NCBI RefSeq assembly: GCF_000255295.1
Contig: NC_017030.1
Coordinates: forward strand, 2,356,001-2,420,000
Source: Corallococcus coralloides DSM 2259
GTDB lineage: Bacteria; Myxococcota; Myxococcia; Myxococcales; Myxococcaceae
DNA: 64,000 nucleotides
Reading direction: 5' to 3'
The translations under genes were made by a program, and so were the position numbers. The notes beneath the pieces are model-generated. The model made no database searches. It saw only the letters and a list, made by a program, of their open reading frames with translations, and had not been told where the DNA came from. Positions 1 through 9,565 of this stretch are shown here, piece after piece; position 1 is the stretch's first letter; each line of letters opens with the position of its first letter.

Positions 1-2889
1 GAACTGCTGGAAGAGGGCCACGCCCTTGAGGCCGCGGGCGCGGGCGCGCTCGGCGGGCCCCAGCGCGTCCTGGAGCTTCAGGGCGCTCTCCACGGCCTGG
101 GCGCCCTGCTCGATGTTCGACTTGCGCACCAGCAGCTCCACCGCGGCCAGCTCCACCGCGGAGGCGGCGTGCTGCGGATCCGCGGCGAGTGCTTCCGCGT
201 AGGCCTTGGCGGCCTCGTCGGCCTTGCCCTGCGCCTGGTACAGGTTGCCCAGCGCGTGGTGGGCCTTGGCGGACTTCGCGTCCTTCTCCAGCACCTTGGT
301 CAGCGTGGCGACGGCGTTGCCGATGTCCTTCTGCTGCTCGTAGGACTCCGCCAGGAGGAAGGAGAGCTCCAGGTCGCCCTGGTTGTCCTCGCGGACGGCG
401 GCGTCGCGCAGGCGGGCCTGCACCTCCGCCGCCTTTCGCTGGGTGAGCGCGATGCCGGCGGTGGTCTTGATGACCTCCACGTTCTTCTCGCCCAGGAGCT
501 CGATGGCCTCCATGTGCTTGCCGCACGTGGTGAGGTCGGCGCGCTCTCCGGCCGCGTAGCGGCGCTGCAGGTAGGCGACGGACTGGCACCAGAGGGCGCG
601 GACCTCCGGGTACTCCTTCTTCGCCAGCACCTGGGCGCTCTTGGTGCGCGCTTCCTTGTAGCTGGCGTAGGTGTCCGCCAGGAGCCCCTTGCGCGCCTCC
701 TCGACGAGCTTCGCCTCGGCGGAGCCGGAGGACACGCGCGACGGGAAGAACTTGTTGCGGCCGAAGGCGCCGTAGCGGCTGGCCTCGAAGCTGGCGCCGG
801 TGCCCAGCACGAGCACCGCCACGCCCGCGGCGATGATGGCGGGCATGCGCTTCTTCCACCTGGCGTCGGAGGCGCTGCGGTCCACGACGGACACCGCGGC
901 CATGCGGCCTTCGTAGAGCTGGCGCAGCCGCTCCATGCTGGCCTGGGGGTTGGCGGGATCCGCGGCGCCCGCCGCCTCCGGAGCCGGCGCGCCCGGGGTG
1001 GCCGCGAGCGGCACGGCCTTGGCCGGCCCCTCCATCAGCCGCTGGATGGCGGCGGCGAAGACGGGCACGGTGCCGATGGCGGACCACGCCTCTGAGTCCG
1101 GCGACACGTCCTCGTTGCCCAGGAGCTGGCCGTCCTCGAGCATCTTGACGATGACGCCCTCTTCGAACGGGCCGAACATCTTCCCGGAGCGGCGGCGCAC
1201 GTGGAAGCGCTTCACCTGCACGCGGCCACCGGCGTCCTTGCCGGCGCTGTCGTCGATGAAGCTGAGCATCTCCAGGCCGTCCGCGGGGCCCGCGGCGGGC
1301 GGGGGCGGCAGCGGCGCGGAGAGGTCCGCTTCCAGGTCATCCACGGGCGCGGCGGTGGGGTCGAACTCCAGCGCGTCCGGCAGGCCCGTGGCCGCGGAGG
1401 ACGGGACGGGGGCGGGGTCGCCGAAGTCCACGTCGCCGAAGTCCACGGCGGGGTTGACGCGCGCGGGCGGGGGCGGCGCGGCCGGGGCGGGGTCGCCGAA
1501 GTCCAGCTGGAAGTCCGGAGCGGGCGGCGCGGCCGGGGGCGGCGACGTGAAGTCCACGGCGAACGGATCATCCGTGGGCATGGGGGCCTGGCCGTACGCG
1601 GGGGCCGGCGGCTCCGCGAAGTCGAAGGACACGGCCGGCGCGGCGGGCGAGGGCAGGTCCGAGAAGTCCATCGCCTGGGGCGCGGCGGGCGAGGGCAGGT
1701 CCGAGAAGTCCATGCCGGGCGAGGGCGGCAGGGCGAACGGATCCTCGCTCGCGGAGGGCAGCCCGCCCATGTCGTAGGACGGCGCACCGGCGTCGGGCGG
1801 CGGAGGCAGGGCGAACGGGTCGGCGAGGGGGTCCGGGGCCGCGTAGGCGGAGGGCGGCGGGAGGCCGAACGGATCCGCTTCAGGTTCCGCGGGGGGCGGG
1901 GCCAGGGCGAACGGATCCGCCTGGGGCTCCGGCTCGCCGTAGCCGTAGGTCTGCGGATGGGGCCGCGACGCCGCGGGGCCGTGGGCGTTGTTCGGGTCGT
2001 TGATGTCGAAGGTGAACGCGTCTTCCGGCGCGGGCTGCGCGGGGACGGGCAGGGTGCCGTCGTCCGCGAAGTCGAAGTCGGGCGTGCCGAAGTCGGCCTC
2101 GGCGGGCGGGGCGGCGGCGACGGGCTCCTCGGAGAAGTCGAAGTCGCGCGCGGTGCCGGCGGGCTCGTGCGTGCCGTAGTCGGCGGGCGCGGCGGGCTCG
2201 CGGAAGGCGGCGTTGGGGACGGGGATTGCGACGACGCGGGTCACGTCCTCGCGCGGCTCGGAGAAGTCGCTGGTGTCGAGCGAGGAGAACTCGCCGCTGC
2301 TCACCTCCGCGAAGTCATCCTCCGCGGGCGCGGGGGCCGGCGGCGCGGCGTCCATGTCGAAGTTGAACGAGTCGTCCGGAAGGGCCACCGGCGCGCCAGG
2401 TCCCGCGTCGAGCGAGATGGCCCGGGGCGCGGCCACGCCCGGCGAGGCATAGGCCTCGGGCGGGACCTCGTCGTCGAAGGAGAACGGATCCTCGGGGACG
2501 GGCGGAGCGGCGTTGCCCGGCAGCGGGATGGCGGCGGCGCGCGGTGCGGCCGTGCCCGGAAGCGGGATGGCCGGACCCGCGCTCATGGGGATGGCGGCGG
2601 ACTACTGGGGCGCGGCGGTGCCCGGCAGCGGAATGGCGGCGGACTGGGGCGCGGCGGTACCCGGCAGGGGAATCGCGGCGGACTGCGGCGCGGCACTGCC
2701 CGGCAGCGGAATGGCGGCGGGCTGCGGCGCCGCGGGGGGCGCGGCCTCGGGAGCCTCGGAGCTCGCGCCATCGGCCTTGATGGGGAACGTGGTCTGGCAC
2801 CGGGCGCACTTCAGCTTCGCGCCGCCGGGCGGGATCCGCCTGTCATCGATGTTGTAATTCGTCTGGCACGACGGGCAGGAGACTTTCAT
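1..2889 (-). pseudogene. Zinc-ribbon / GYF / TPR membrane protein, interrupted by an in-frame TAG; runs off the left edge
   Basis: The start ATG at 2889 follows an AAGGA-like ribosome site. Residues 1-35 form an MJ0042-type zinc ribbon with C5, C8, C28 and C31. A low-complexity Pro/Ala/Asp linker with DPF and DFxD motifs follows, beginning with 13-residue repeats. At 2602-2604 the frame meets TAG. I read every codon from 2601 to 1 and found no other stop, so one protein clearly spanned the region. Downstream in the same frame lie a GYF-type domain (around residues 560-625, nt 1206-1010), one membrane helix (nt about 845-790) and TPR repeats to the window edge. ZnR-linker-GYF-TM resembles the cytoplasmic half of the gliding protein GltJ/AgmX, but the TPR end differs. 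It may be a true null allele, a read-through gene or a sequence error. An internal ATG at 2586 could restart translation without the zinc ribbon. Confidence 0.8.
2512..2733 (-). repeat. 39-bp tandem repeats encoding a 13-residue AAPQSAAIPLPGT-like unit
   Basis: Three near-identical units encode AAPQ(P/S)AAIPLPG(S/T). A fourth unit carries an extra TAG codon after AAPQ and a diverged continuation, and a fifth reads AAPRAAAIPLPGN. The fourth unit differs from its neighbours by a 3-bp duplication of ACT on the plus strand (AGT on the coding strand), which places TAG in frame at 2602-2604. Confidence 0.8.
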
Positions 2890-3118
2890 TGTTTTCCTTC
2901 GACGAGACCGGCTGGCGCGCGCACGCGCAGCAATGACGGGGGCGTGCGATGGTCCGCGCGGCGCACGCAGGCTAGCAGAGCCGTTTCAAGCCCGGAAAGA
3001 ACGCGTCCCTGGTGCGCACCGTTGTCACCCGGCCGGGCAGGAGGGCGGGCGCCCGCCAACACCAACAGTGTGCATCCCTTTTCCAGGCCCCCTCCCAGGG
3101 TGGTAGACCCGGCGGCGC

Positions 3119-4432
3119 ATGGATCCCATCGTCATCCTCGGAGCGGGCCTGGCGGGCCTGTCCACCGCGCACTTCCTCAAGCGCCCCTGGCGCCTCATCG
3201 AGAAGTCCGACCGGGTCGGCGGCCTCATCAAGACCGAGGTCATCGACGGGTGTTACTTCGACCCCACCGGCCACTGGCTCCACCTGCGAGACCCGGAGAT
3301 CCAGCAGCTGGTCAACACGCTCTGGATGCCGGACCAGCTGGTGCGCATCCAGCGCCGCGCCGCCATCTTCTCGCGCGACACCTTCACCCGCTTCCCCTAC
3401 CAGGTGAACACCCACGGGCTGCCGCCGGAGGTCGTGGCGGAGAACCTGGTCGGCTACGTGGAGGCCATCTACGGGGAGAAGGGCCGCGCCCTGCGCGAGC
3501 GCGACCCCGTGAACTTCGAGGAGTTCATCCTCCGCTACATGGGCGAGGGCTTCGCGAAGAACTTCATGCTGCCCTACAACCAGAAGCTCTGGACCGTGCA
3601 CCCGCGCGAGATGTCCGCCGCGTGGGTCGGCCGGTTCGTGCCGCGCCCCACCCTCAAGGAGGTCGTGGACGGGGCGCTCGGCGCGGGCAGTGATCAGCTG
3701 GGCTACAACGCGTCGTTCCTCTACCCGCGCGAGGGCGGCATCGAGAGCCTGGCGCGCGCGATGAAGCAGCACCTGACGGGCGGCGAGCTGAGCGTGCGCA
3801 CCGAGCCCGTCTCCATCGACTGGAAGGCGAAGCAGGTCACCCTGTCGGACGGGCGCACCCTGCCGTATTCGGGGCTGGTGTCCTCCATCGCGCTGCCGGC
3901 GCTGGTGGAGCTCCTCGGGAAGGGCGCCTCCGGCGTGCCGGACGAGGTGCAGGCCGCGGCGAAGCGCCTGCGCGCCTTCATCGTCACGTACGTGTGCGTG
4001 GGCGCCCGGGGCGCGAACCGCCAGCCGTGGCATTGGATCTACCTGCCGGAGCCGGAGTTCCACTCGTACCGCATCGGGGCGCCGTCGGCGGTGTACGCGC
4101 CCCTGGCTCCGCCGGACACGGCCAGCTTCTCCGTGGAGTTCAGCCACCACGGCGAGCTGTCCGTGGCGGACGCGGAGCAGTTCGCGGTGGAGGACCTGGT
4201 GCGCTCGCGGATGATCCACTCGGCGGACGACATCCTCTTCGCGAAGGGGCGGGAGATTCCGAACGCGTACGTCCTCTACGACGACGCCTACGGCCCCGCG
4301 ATGGCGGAGGTGAAGCGCTTCCTGGAGCACGCCGGCATCCTCATGGCGGGGCGCTATGGAAAGTGGGAATACGCTTCCATGGAAGACGCCATCCTGGACG
4401 GGCGGGCTTGCGCCCGGACGCTGAACGGCTGA
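3119..4432 (+). CDS. FAD-dependent amine-oxidase-like protein (protoporphyrinogen oxidase / UDP-galactopyranose mutase superfamily)
   Basis: This 437-residue protein opens with a Rossmann dinucleotide fold: G8-x-G10-x-x-G13, the acidic ribose-binding E28, then the DRVGG turn typical of flavin monoamine oxidases and UDP-galactopyranose mutases. The C-terminal segment with GRYGKWEYASMEDA resembles the conserved FAD-contacting end of these families. No signal peptide or membrane helix is visible, so it should be cytosolic. It lies 78 bp ahead of a family-2 glycosyltransferase, which is followed at 15 bp by a polysaccharide deacetylase, so a role in modifying a sugar or polyprenyl-linked substrate fits better than heme synthesis. 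The exact substrate cannot be read from sequence. Confidence 0.8.
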   Translation: MDPIVILGAGLAGLSTAHFLKRPWRLIEKSDRVGGLIKTEVIDGCYFDPTGHWLHLRDPEIQQLVNTLWMPDQLVRIQRRAAIFSRDTFTRFPYQVNTHGLPPEVVAENLVGYVEAIYGEKGRALRERDPVNFEEFILRYMGEGFAKNFMLPYNQKLWTVHPREMSAAWVGRFVPRPTLKEVVDGALGAGSDQLGYNASFLYPREGGIESLARAMKQHLTGGELSVRTEPVSIDWKAKQVTLSDGRTLPYSGLVSSIALPALVELLGKGASGVPDEVQAAAKRLRAFIVTYVCVGARGANRQPWHWIYLPEPEFHSYRIGAPSAVYAPLAPPDTASFSVEFSHHGELSVADAEQFAVEDLVRSRMIHSADDILFAKGREIPNAYVLYDDAYGPAMAEVKRFLEHAGILMAGRYGKWEYASMEDAILDGRACARTLNG

Positions 4433-4510
4433 CGCAAGGAGTCGTCTCCTGTCGACGGTGGTCCGGGGGCGTGCTACGCCCCAACGCCTTCCCTTCGGAT
4501 TTCCGGACCC

Positions 4511-5221
4511 ATGGCCCTGCACCTCTCCGTCGTCATCCCCGTCTACAACGAGGAGTCCATCATCGCCCAGGCAGCCGAAGAGCTGCGCCAGGGGCTGGAT
4601 GCTCGCGGGCTCGACTACGAAATCATCTTCGCGGAGAACGGCTCGCGGGATGCGACGCCCCGGCTCCTGGAGGAGATCTGCGCGAAGAACCCGCGCCTGC
4701 GCTGGTTCCACTCAGAGACGCCCAACTACGGCGTGGCGCTCAAGGCCGGCATCCTGAAGGCCCAGGGCACCTATGTGGTCTGCGATGAAATCGACCTCTG
4801 CGACCTGACCTTCTACGACGCGGCGCTGCCCCGGCTGGAGCGCGGCGAGGCGGACATGGTCGTGGGCTCCAAGGCGGCCAAGGGCGCGAGCGACCAGCGG
4901 CCCCTCATCCGCCGCGCGGCCACGCGGGTGCACAACAAGCTCTTGCGCGTGGCGCTGGGCTTCCAGGGCACGGATACGCACGGCCTGAAGGCGTTCCGCC
5001 GCGAAGCGCTGCTGCCCGTCATCCAGAAGTGCGTGGTGGACATGGACGTGTTCGCCAGCGAGTTCGTCATCCGCGCGTGGCGCGAGGGGCTGAACGTCAT
5101 GGAGATCCCCATCCAGCTCCATGAGAAGCGCCAGCCGTCCATCCACCTGTTCAAGCGCGTGCCCAACGTGCTCAAGAACGTGGGCAAGCTGTTCTACGTC
5201 ATCCGCGTCCGCGGGACCTGA
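4511..5221 (+). CDS. Family 2 glycosyltransferase (dolichol-phosphate-mannose-synthase-like)
   Basis: A 236-residue GT-A fold enzyme. Residues 5-15 carry the typical SVVIPVYNEES start, residues 41-49 the AENGSRDAT nucleotide-binding loop, and D92-E-I-D95 stands where the metal-binding DxD is expected. There are no C-terminal membrane helices, as in soluble DPM1-type enzymes that transfer one sugar from a nucleotide donor to a polyprenyl phosphate. It sits between an FAD oxidoreductase and a NodB-type deacetylase, all on the plus strand with short gaps, suggesting assembly of a lipid-linked or surface glycan. Donor and acceptor are not identifiable from sequence. Confidence 0.85.
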   Translation: MALHLSVVIPVYNEESIIAQAAEELRQGLDARGLDYEIIFAENGSRDATPRLLEEICAKNPRLRWFHSETPNYGVALKAGILKAQGTYVVCDEIDLCDLTFYDAALPRLERGEADMVVGSKAAKGASDQRPLIRRAATRVHNKLLRVALGFQGTDTHGLKAFRREALLPVIQKCVVDMDVFASEFVIRAWREGLNVMEIPIQLHEKRQPSIHLFKRVPNVLKNVGKLFYVIRVRGT

Positions 5222-5236
5222 GCGGAGGGTTGCTCC

Positions 5237-6184
5237 ATGACGGCAGTGCGCCTGGCGTCCATCTCCGTCGACCTGGATTCGCTGCCGCACTACTGCCGGA
5301 TCCACGGGCTGCCCGAGTCGCTGCTCGATGAGCAGGCTCGGACGCTGATCCACCGCGTGGCGGTGCCGCGCTTCCTGGAACTCTTCGCGGCGGTGGGCGT
5401 GCCCGGGACGTTCTTCGTCATCGGGGAGGACCTGGAGTCGGACCCCGGTGCCTCGGACGGCATGCGGCGCGCCCACGCGGCGGGCGTGGAGGTGGCGAGC
5501 CACAGCCACGCTCATGACTACGCGCTCACCCGGCGCGGGCCGGACGCCATCGCGGAGGACCTGGCGCGCGCGGACGCGGCCATCCTGAAGGCCGTGGGCG
5601 TGCGTCCTTCCGGCTTTCGCGCCCCGGGCTACACGCTGAACGCGGACCTGTACGCGGCCACGGTGGCGCAGGGCTACCGGTACGGTTCGTCCGCGTTTCC
5701 GGCGGCGCCGTACTACGCGGCGAAGGCAGCGGTGATGGGAGCGCTCGCGGCGCTGGGGCGGCCGTCGCGCTCCGTGCTGGACACCCCGCGCGTGTTGCTG
5801 GCGCCGCGCGTGCCGTACCGGCCGGACCCCGCGCGGCCCTACCGGCGCGGTTCGGGGCCGGTGCTGGAGCTGCCCATGACGGTGACGCCGGTGGTGCGCT
5901 TCCCGTTCATCGGCACGTTCGCGACGACGTTGCCTCGCGGCACGATGCGCGCCGCGTACCGCACGTGCCGGGCGGATGCCTTCTTCAACTTCGAACTGCA
6001 CGGTGTCGACGTGCTGGACGCCACGGATGGCATCCCGCCGGAGCTCGTGCGGCAGCAGCGGGACCTGCGCACCAGCGCCGCGAAGAAGGTGGAGCGGCTG
6101 CGCAGCATCTTCCAGTGGCTCAAGGACGACTTCGACGTCGTCACCCTGCGCGACGCGGCGGGGCAGCTGTCCGCGACGCTCTGA
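5237..6184 (+). CDS. Polysaccharide deacetylase (NodB homology, CE4-like)
   Basis: 315 residues. The NodB motif 1 region is SVDLD with D12/D14. Motif 2 is H89-S-H-A-H93, the metal-binding histidine pair. FRAPGYTLN is the motif 3 arginine region, and FNFELHGVD near the C-terminus supplies the late histidine motif. No signal peptide is seen, so it probably acts in the cytoplasm on a lipid-linked or nucleotide sugar rather than on exported polymer. It starts 15 bp after the glycosyltransferase and is likely co-transcribed with it. Its stop lies one base from the stop of the convergent DUF2252 gene. Confidence 0.85.
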   Translation: MTAVRLASISVDLDSLPHYCRIHGLPESLLDEQARTLIHRVAVPRFLELFAAVGVPGTFFVIGEDLESDPGASDGMRRAHAAGVEVASHSHAHDYALTRRGPDAIAEDLARADAAILKAVGVRPSGFRAPGYTLNADLYAATVAQGYRYGSSAFPAAPYYAAKAAVMGALAALGRPSRSVLDTPRVLLAPRVPYRPDPARPYRRGSGPVLELPMTVTPVVRFPFIGTFATTLPRGTMRAAYRTCRADAFFNFELHGVDVLDATDGIPPELVRQQRDLRTSAAKKVERLRSIFQWLKDDFDVVTLRDAAGQLSATL

Positions 6185-6185
6185 A

Positions 6186-7619
6186 TCAGCGCGCGGCCTT
6201 CAGGGCCTTCCAGTCCGCCTCGGTCTGATCCGCGTAGGCCTGCGCGAAGGCGACCAGCCGCTTCGTGGCCTCCTTCGTATCTCCGCCCACCCAGTCCTCC
6301 AGGCACTTCGCCTGGGCCTGCGTGTTGCCATGGGCGCGGGCCAGCACGACGCCCGCCTGTTCGAAGGTGGAGCGCAGGGACTTCTTCTTCCCGAGCACGG
6401 CGTCGTCCAGCTTGTTCTTCTCCGGCTCCACCTCGCGCACGAGGAACGCCCGGCCACCCATGCTCACCGCGCCCGTGAGCGGGTTCATGGTGCCGCCCAG
6501 CTCCTCTTGCGCCTTCACCACGTCCGCGCCGCTCGCGGGCACCGGTGGCGACGCCACGCCGGACGCGAGCAGCTCCTTCAGCTCCAGCAGCACGGGCGGT
6601 GCCTTCGGATCAGCGGCGCCCACGAGCACGTAGTCGCGCTCCAGGCCGTAGCTGCTGCCCCCCGCGTCCAGCCGCTCCGCCAGGTCCAGCACCTTCAGGG
6701 GGACGGCCACGCCCTCCGTGCCGTCCAGGGTCTTCTCGTAGGAGGCCAGCGCGGTCCGCACCGCCGCCTGCTTCTCCGCGCCCAGCGGCTTGAGCGTGTC
6801 CGTCGTGAGGAAGCGCGGGCCCTTCCCGCCGTCGAGCTTCACGTACTTGGACAGCAGGTCCTTGGCGGACGTGTCACGCGCTTTGTTGATGAGGTCCTTC
6901 ACCGGCCCGGAGGACTCCTTCTTGTCCAGGAACGCCCCCGGGTTCGCGTCGCCGTCCGCCAGCAGCTCCAGCGTCTCGAAGTAGTTCTTCGCGAGCGCCT
7001 CCACCGCCTTGACCTGCTCGCTGGAGGACAGGCCCGCCTCGCGCGCGGTGAGGACCGCGCTGGTGGCCAGGCGCGTGAGGTCCGCCTCCGGCGACGCGGT
7101 GCCCGTCTGGTCGAAGTCGTTGAGCCCCCACACCGGCTTGCCCTCCGGCCCCCGGAACGTGCCCAGGTTGCCCACGTGCGCGTCGCCCACCACCCGGAGG
7201 TCCGGCGCGGGCCGGTCCGTCAGCCGGGCCTCTTTCGCGTACGGGCCCCGCAGGTCCGCGTGGAACAGGGCGGGCATGGCGCGGAACATGGCGGAGGGGC
7301 TCTGCCGCATCTGCGCCAGCTTCTCCTTCAGGCGCGCGGGCGGCAGGTCCAGCCGCGCGTTGAAGTCGCGCACGAAGGCCACGGCCTGGGAGGGCTGACG
7401 CTCCAGTCCGGACGCTCGGGCCTGCTTGGGCGCCAGTGGGTTCCCCGCCACGGTGTTGCCCGTCCGTGACGTGGTGGCCTGGGGCTGGAAGTCGCTGACG
7501 TCAGAGGCCAGCCGCCCCGCCGCGGCCCCGGAGGCGGCGAGCGTCAGCACCGTGGCGGCGACGGTGGAGCCGGAAGCGGACGTCCGGGAGGGCAGGGAGG
7601 GCTTGGAGGGGAGGCGCAT
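6186..7619 (-). CDS. DUF2252 family protein
   Basis: 477 residues. The central part has the signatures of DUF2252: VVGDAHVGNLGTF, WGLNDFDQTG and DLTRLATSAV, which resemble the catalytic core of APH/kinase-fold proteins (GDxHxxN and a downstream D). The function of the family is not established. The N-terminal 60 residues are Ser/Ala/Thr-rich and include a weak hydrophobic stretch (residues about 20-36) that could be an export signal or disordered. It converges on the deacetylase gene and diverges from the acyltransferase gene, so it forms its own transcription unit. Confidence 0.8.
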   Translation of the reverse strand: MRLPSKPSLPSRTSASGSTVAATVLTLAASGAAAGRLASDVSDFQPQATTSRTGNTVAGNPLAPKQARASGLERQPSQAVAFVRDFNARLDLPPARLKEKLAQMRQSPSAMFRAMPALFHADLRGPYAKEARLTDRPAPDLRVVGDAHVGNLGTFRGPEGKPVWGLNDFDQTGTASPEADLTRLATSAVLTAREAGLSSSEQVKAVEALAKNYFETLELLADGDANPGAFLDKKESSGPVKDLINKARDTSAKDLLSKYVKLDGGKGPRFLTTDTLKPLGAEKQAAVRTALASYEKTLDGTEGVAVPLKVLDLAERLDAGGSSYGLERDYVLVGAADPKAPPVLLELKELLASGVASPPVPASGADVVKAQEELGGTMNPLTGAVSMGGRAFLVREVEPEKNKLDDAVLGKKKSLRSTFEQAGVVLARAHGNTQAQAKCLEDWVGGDTKEATKRLVAFAQAYADQTEADWKALKAAR

Positions 7620-7709
7620 GGGGGACCTTCCGGCGGATTATCGTCAGAAGGGCATCGCGGGTTGTGGGCCCACTCCCGGCGTGCGGGCGGGGGTGCTAAG
7701 AGCGGGCCC

Positions 7710-8564
7710 ATGCTGGAGCGTTTCAGCGACAAGGTGAAGAAGGGCCTGCGCGGCTGGACCGAGCGCATGGCTGGCGAGCAGCAGTCCGACCAACTCCAGG
7801 CCCTGGCCCGGACGGAGAACGAGTACGGGGTGGACCCGTTCGGGTTCAACCTGGACTACAGCCTGGCCGCCATCGCCCCGTTCATGTGGCTCTACCGCCA
7901 CTACTTCCGCGTGGAGGCCTACGGCGCGGACCGCATCCCACCGGGACGGGTGCTGCTGGTGTCCAACCACTCCGGCCAGCTGCCCCTGGACGGCGCGATG
8001 ATTGGCATCGCCCTGATGGTGGAGGGCAACCCGCCGCGCGCCATCCGCAGCATGGTGGAGAAGTGGGTGCCGTCCCTGCCGTACGTCTCCACGTTCATGG
8101 CGCGCGTGGGCCAGATTGTCGGCACGCCGGAGAACTGCCGGCGGCTGCTGGAGGCGGAGGAGGCCATCCTCGTGTTCCCGGAGGGCACGCGCGGGCTCAA
8201 CAAGCTGTGGCCCCAGCGCTACCAGCTCCAGGAGTTCGGCCTGGGCTTCATGCGCCTGGCGCTGGAGACGAACACCCCCATCGTGCCCATCGCCGTGGTG
8301 GGCGCGGAGGAGCAGGCGCCCGCGCTGATGAACCTGAAGCCGGTGGCGAAGCTGTTGGGCTTCCCGTCCTTCCCCATCACCCCCACGGGCACGCCCTTCC
8401 CGCTGCCCACGAAGTACCGCATCTACTTCGGCGACGCGCTCCACTTCACCGGCCGCGCGGACGACGAGGACAGCGAACTGGACAAGAAGGTGCGCACCGT
8501 GAAGGCCTCCATCCAGGCGATGCTCCACCAGGGTCTCAAGGAACGCCGGGGCGTGTTCTGGTGA
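7710..8564 (+). CDS. Lysophospholipid acyltransferase family protein (PlsC-like)
   Basis: 284 residues from the ATG at 7710; a start at 7662 is possible but would add 16 unconserved residues. The LPLAT motifs are visible: N86-H87-S-G-Q-L-P-L-D94 and later FPEGTRG. The acidic residue is seven positions after the histidine instead of five, a spacing I associate with the MGAT/TMEM68-like branch rather than classical PlsC. It should transfer an acyl chain to a lysolipid at the inner membrane. The stop overlaps the GTG start of the next gene (GTGA at 8561-8564), so the two are translationally coupled. Confidence 0.85.
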   Translation: MLERFSDKVKKGLRGWTERMAGEQQSDQLQALARTENEYGVDPFGFNLDYSLAAIAPFMWLYRHYFRVEAYGADRIPPGRVLLVSNHSGQLPLDGAMIGIALMVEGNPPRAIRSMVEKWVPSLPYVSTFMARVGQIVGTPENCRRLLEAEEAILVFPEGTRGLNKLWPQRYQLQEFGLGFMRLALETNTPIVPIAVVGAEEQAPALMNLKPVAKLLGFPSFPITPTGTPFPLPTKYRIYFGDALHFTGRADDEDSELDKKVRTVKASIQAMLHQGLKERRGVFW

Positions 8565-9526
8565 GCGCCCCCACGGAAGAGAAGGACGCGGTCGTCGCGG
8601 ACAAGCGCCCGGCCGTCGTCGTCACCGGCATCAGCGGCAACCTGGGCCGCACGCTGGCGAAGATGCTGCACAAGCGCGAGCGCATCATCGGCATCGACCG
8701 GCGTCCCTTCATCGGGAAGCCGAAGGACGTCGAGATGCACCAGCTGGACCTGCGCAAGAAGAAGGCGGAGGACGTCTTTCGCAAGAACAACGTCCGCGCC
8801 GTCATCCACATGGGCATCATGCATGACCCGCGCATGAGCGAGGAGGAGCACCACTCGTTCAACGTCGTGGGGACCACGCGCCTCTTGGAGTACTGCGCGA
8901 AGTACGGCGTGAAGAAGGTGGTGGTGCTGTCCTCGGCGAACGTCTACGGCCCCAGCCCGGACAACTCCAACTTCCTCACGGAGGACGCGCCGCTGATGGC
9001 CGCCAGCCGCTTCTCCGGCGTGCGCGACCTCATCGAAGTGGACATGCTGGCGCACAGCTTCTTCTGGAAGCACCCCGACATCGAGACGGTCATCCTGCGG
9101 CCCGTCCACATCGTGGGGCCCACCATCAAGAACGCGCCGTCCAACTACCTGCGGCTGCGCCACCCGTGGACCATGGCGGGCTTCGACCCCATGGTGCAGC
9201 TCATCCACGTGGAGGACGTGGCCCGCGCCATGGTGGAGGCCCTGCGCCCGGAGCCCAAGGGCGTCTACAACGTCGTGGGCCCCGGCCAGGTGCCCCTGTC
9301 CGCCGTGCTGCGCGAGCTGGGCCACACCGCGATCCCCGTGCCACACCCCGTGGCCCGGCCCCTGTTGGGCCTGATGTTCCGCTACCGGCTGGCCAACTTC
9401 CCGCCGCCGGAGCTGGACCACATCCAGTTCCTCTGCGCCGTGGACGGCAACCGCTGGGTCCAGGATGTGGGCTGGAAGGCCCGGCACTCCATGCGCGACA
9501 CCATCCGCTCCGTCATCGGCGAGTAG
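8561..9526 (+). CDS. NAD-dependent epimerase/SDR family protein with altered catalytic pair
   Basis: 321 residues from a GTG start that overlaps the previous stop. The N-terminal TGISGNLGRTL is the GxxGxxG nucleotide-binding loop of extended SDRs, and LSSANVYGPS is the conserved strand with the catalytic Ser. At the place of the usual Tyr-x3-Lys the protein has F-S-G-V-R, so both catalytic residues are conservatively replaced. RPVHIVGP is the typical substrate-domain strand. It probably binds NAD(P) but may have lost classic epimerase chemistry. Coupling to the acyltransferase suggests a lipid or envelope role. Confidence 0.8.
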   Translation: MSAPTEEKDAVVADKRPAVVVTGISGNLGRTLAKMLHKRERIIGIDRRPFIGKPKDVEMHQLDLRKKKAEDVFRKNNVRAVIHMGIMHDPRMSEEEHHSFNVVGTTRLLEYCAKYGVKKVVVLSSANVYGPSPDNSNFLTEDAPLMAASRFSGVRDLIEVDMLAHSFFWKHPDIETVILRPVHIVGPTIKNAPSNYLRLRHPWTMAGFDPMVQLIHVEDVARAMVEALRPEPKGVYNVVGPGQVPLSAVLRELGHTAIPVPHPVARPLLGLMFRYRLANFPPPELDHIQFLCAVDGNRWVQDVGWKARHSMRDTIRSVIGE

Positions 9527-9565
9527 CGGGAGCGCGGCGGCTTTTCGTGGGGCCCCGCGACAGTT

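Noticed and set aside
1201..3693. Plus-strand frame of 830 codons over the zinc-ribbon gene
   Set aside because: It is Arg/Gly-rich and spans both the zinc-ribbon gene and the FAD gene in wrong frames.
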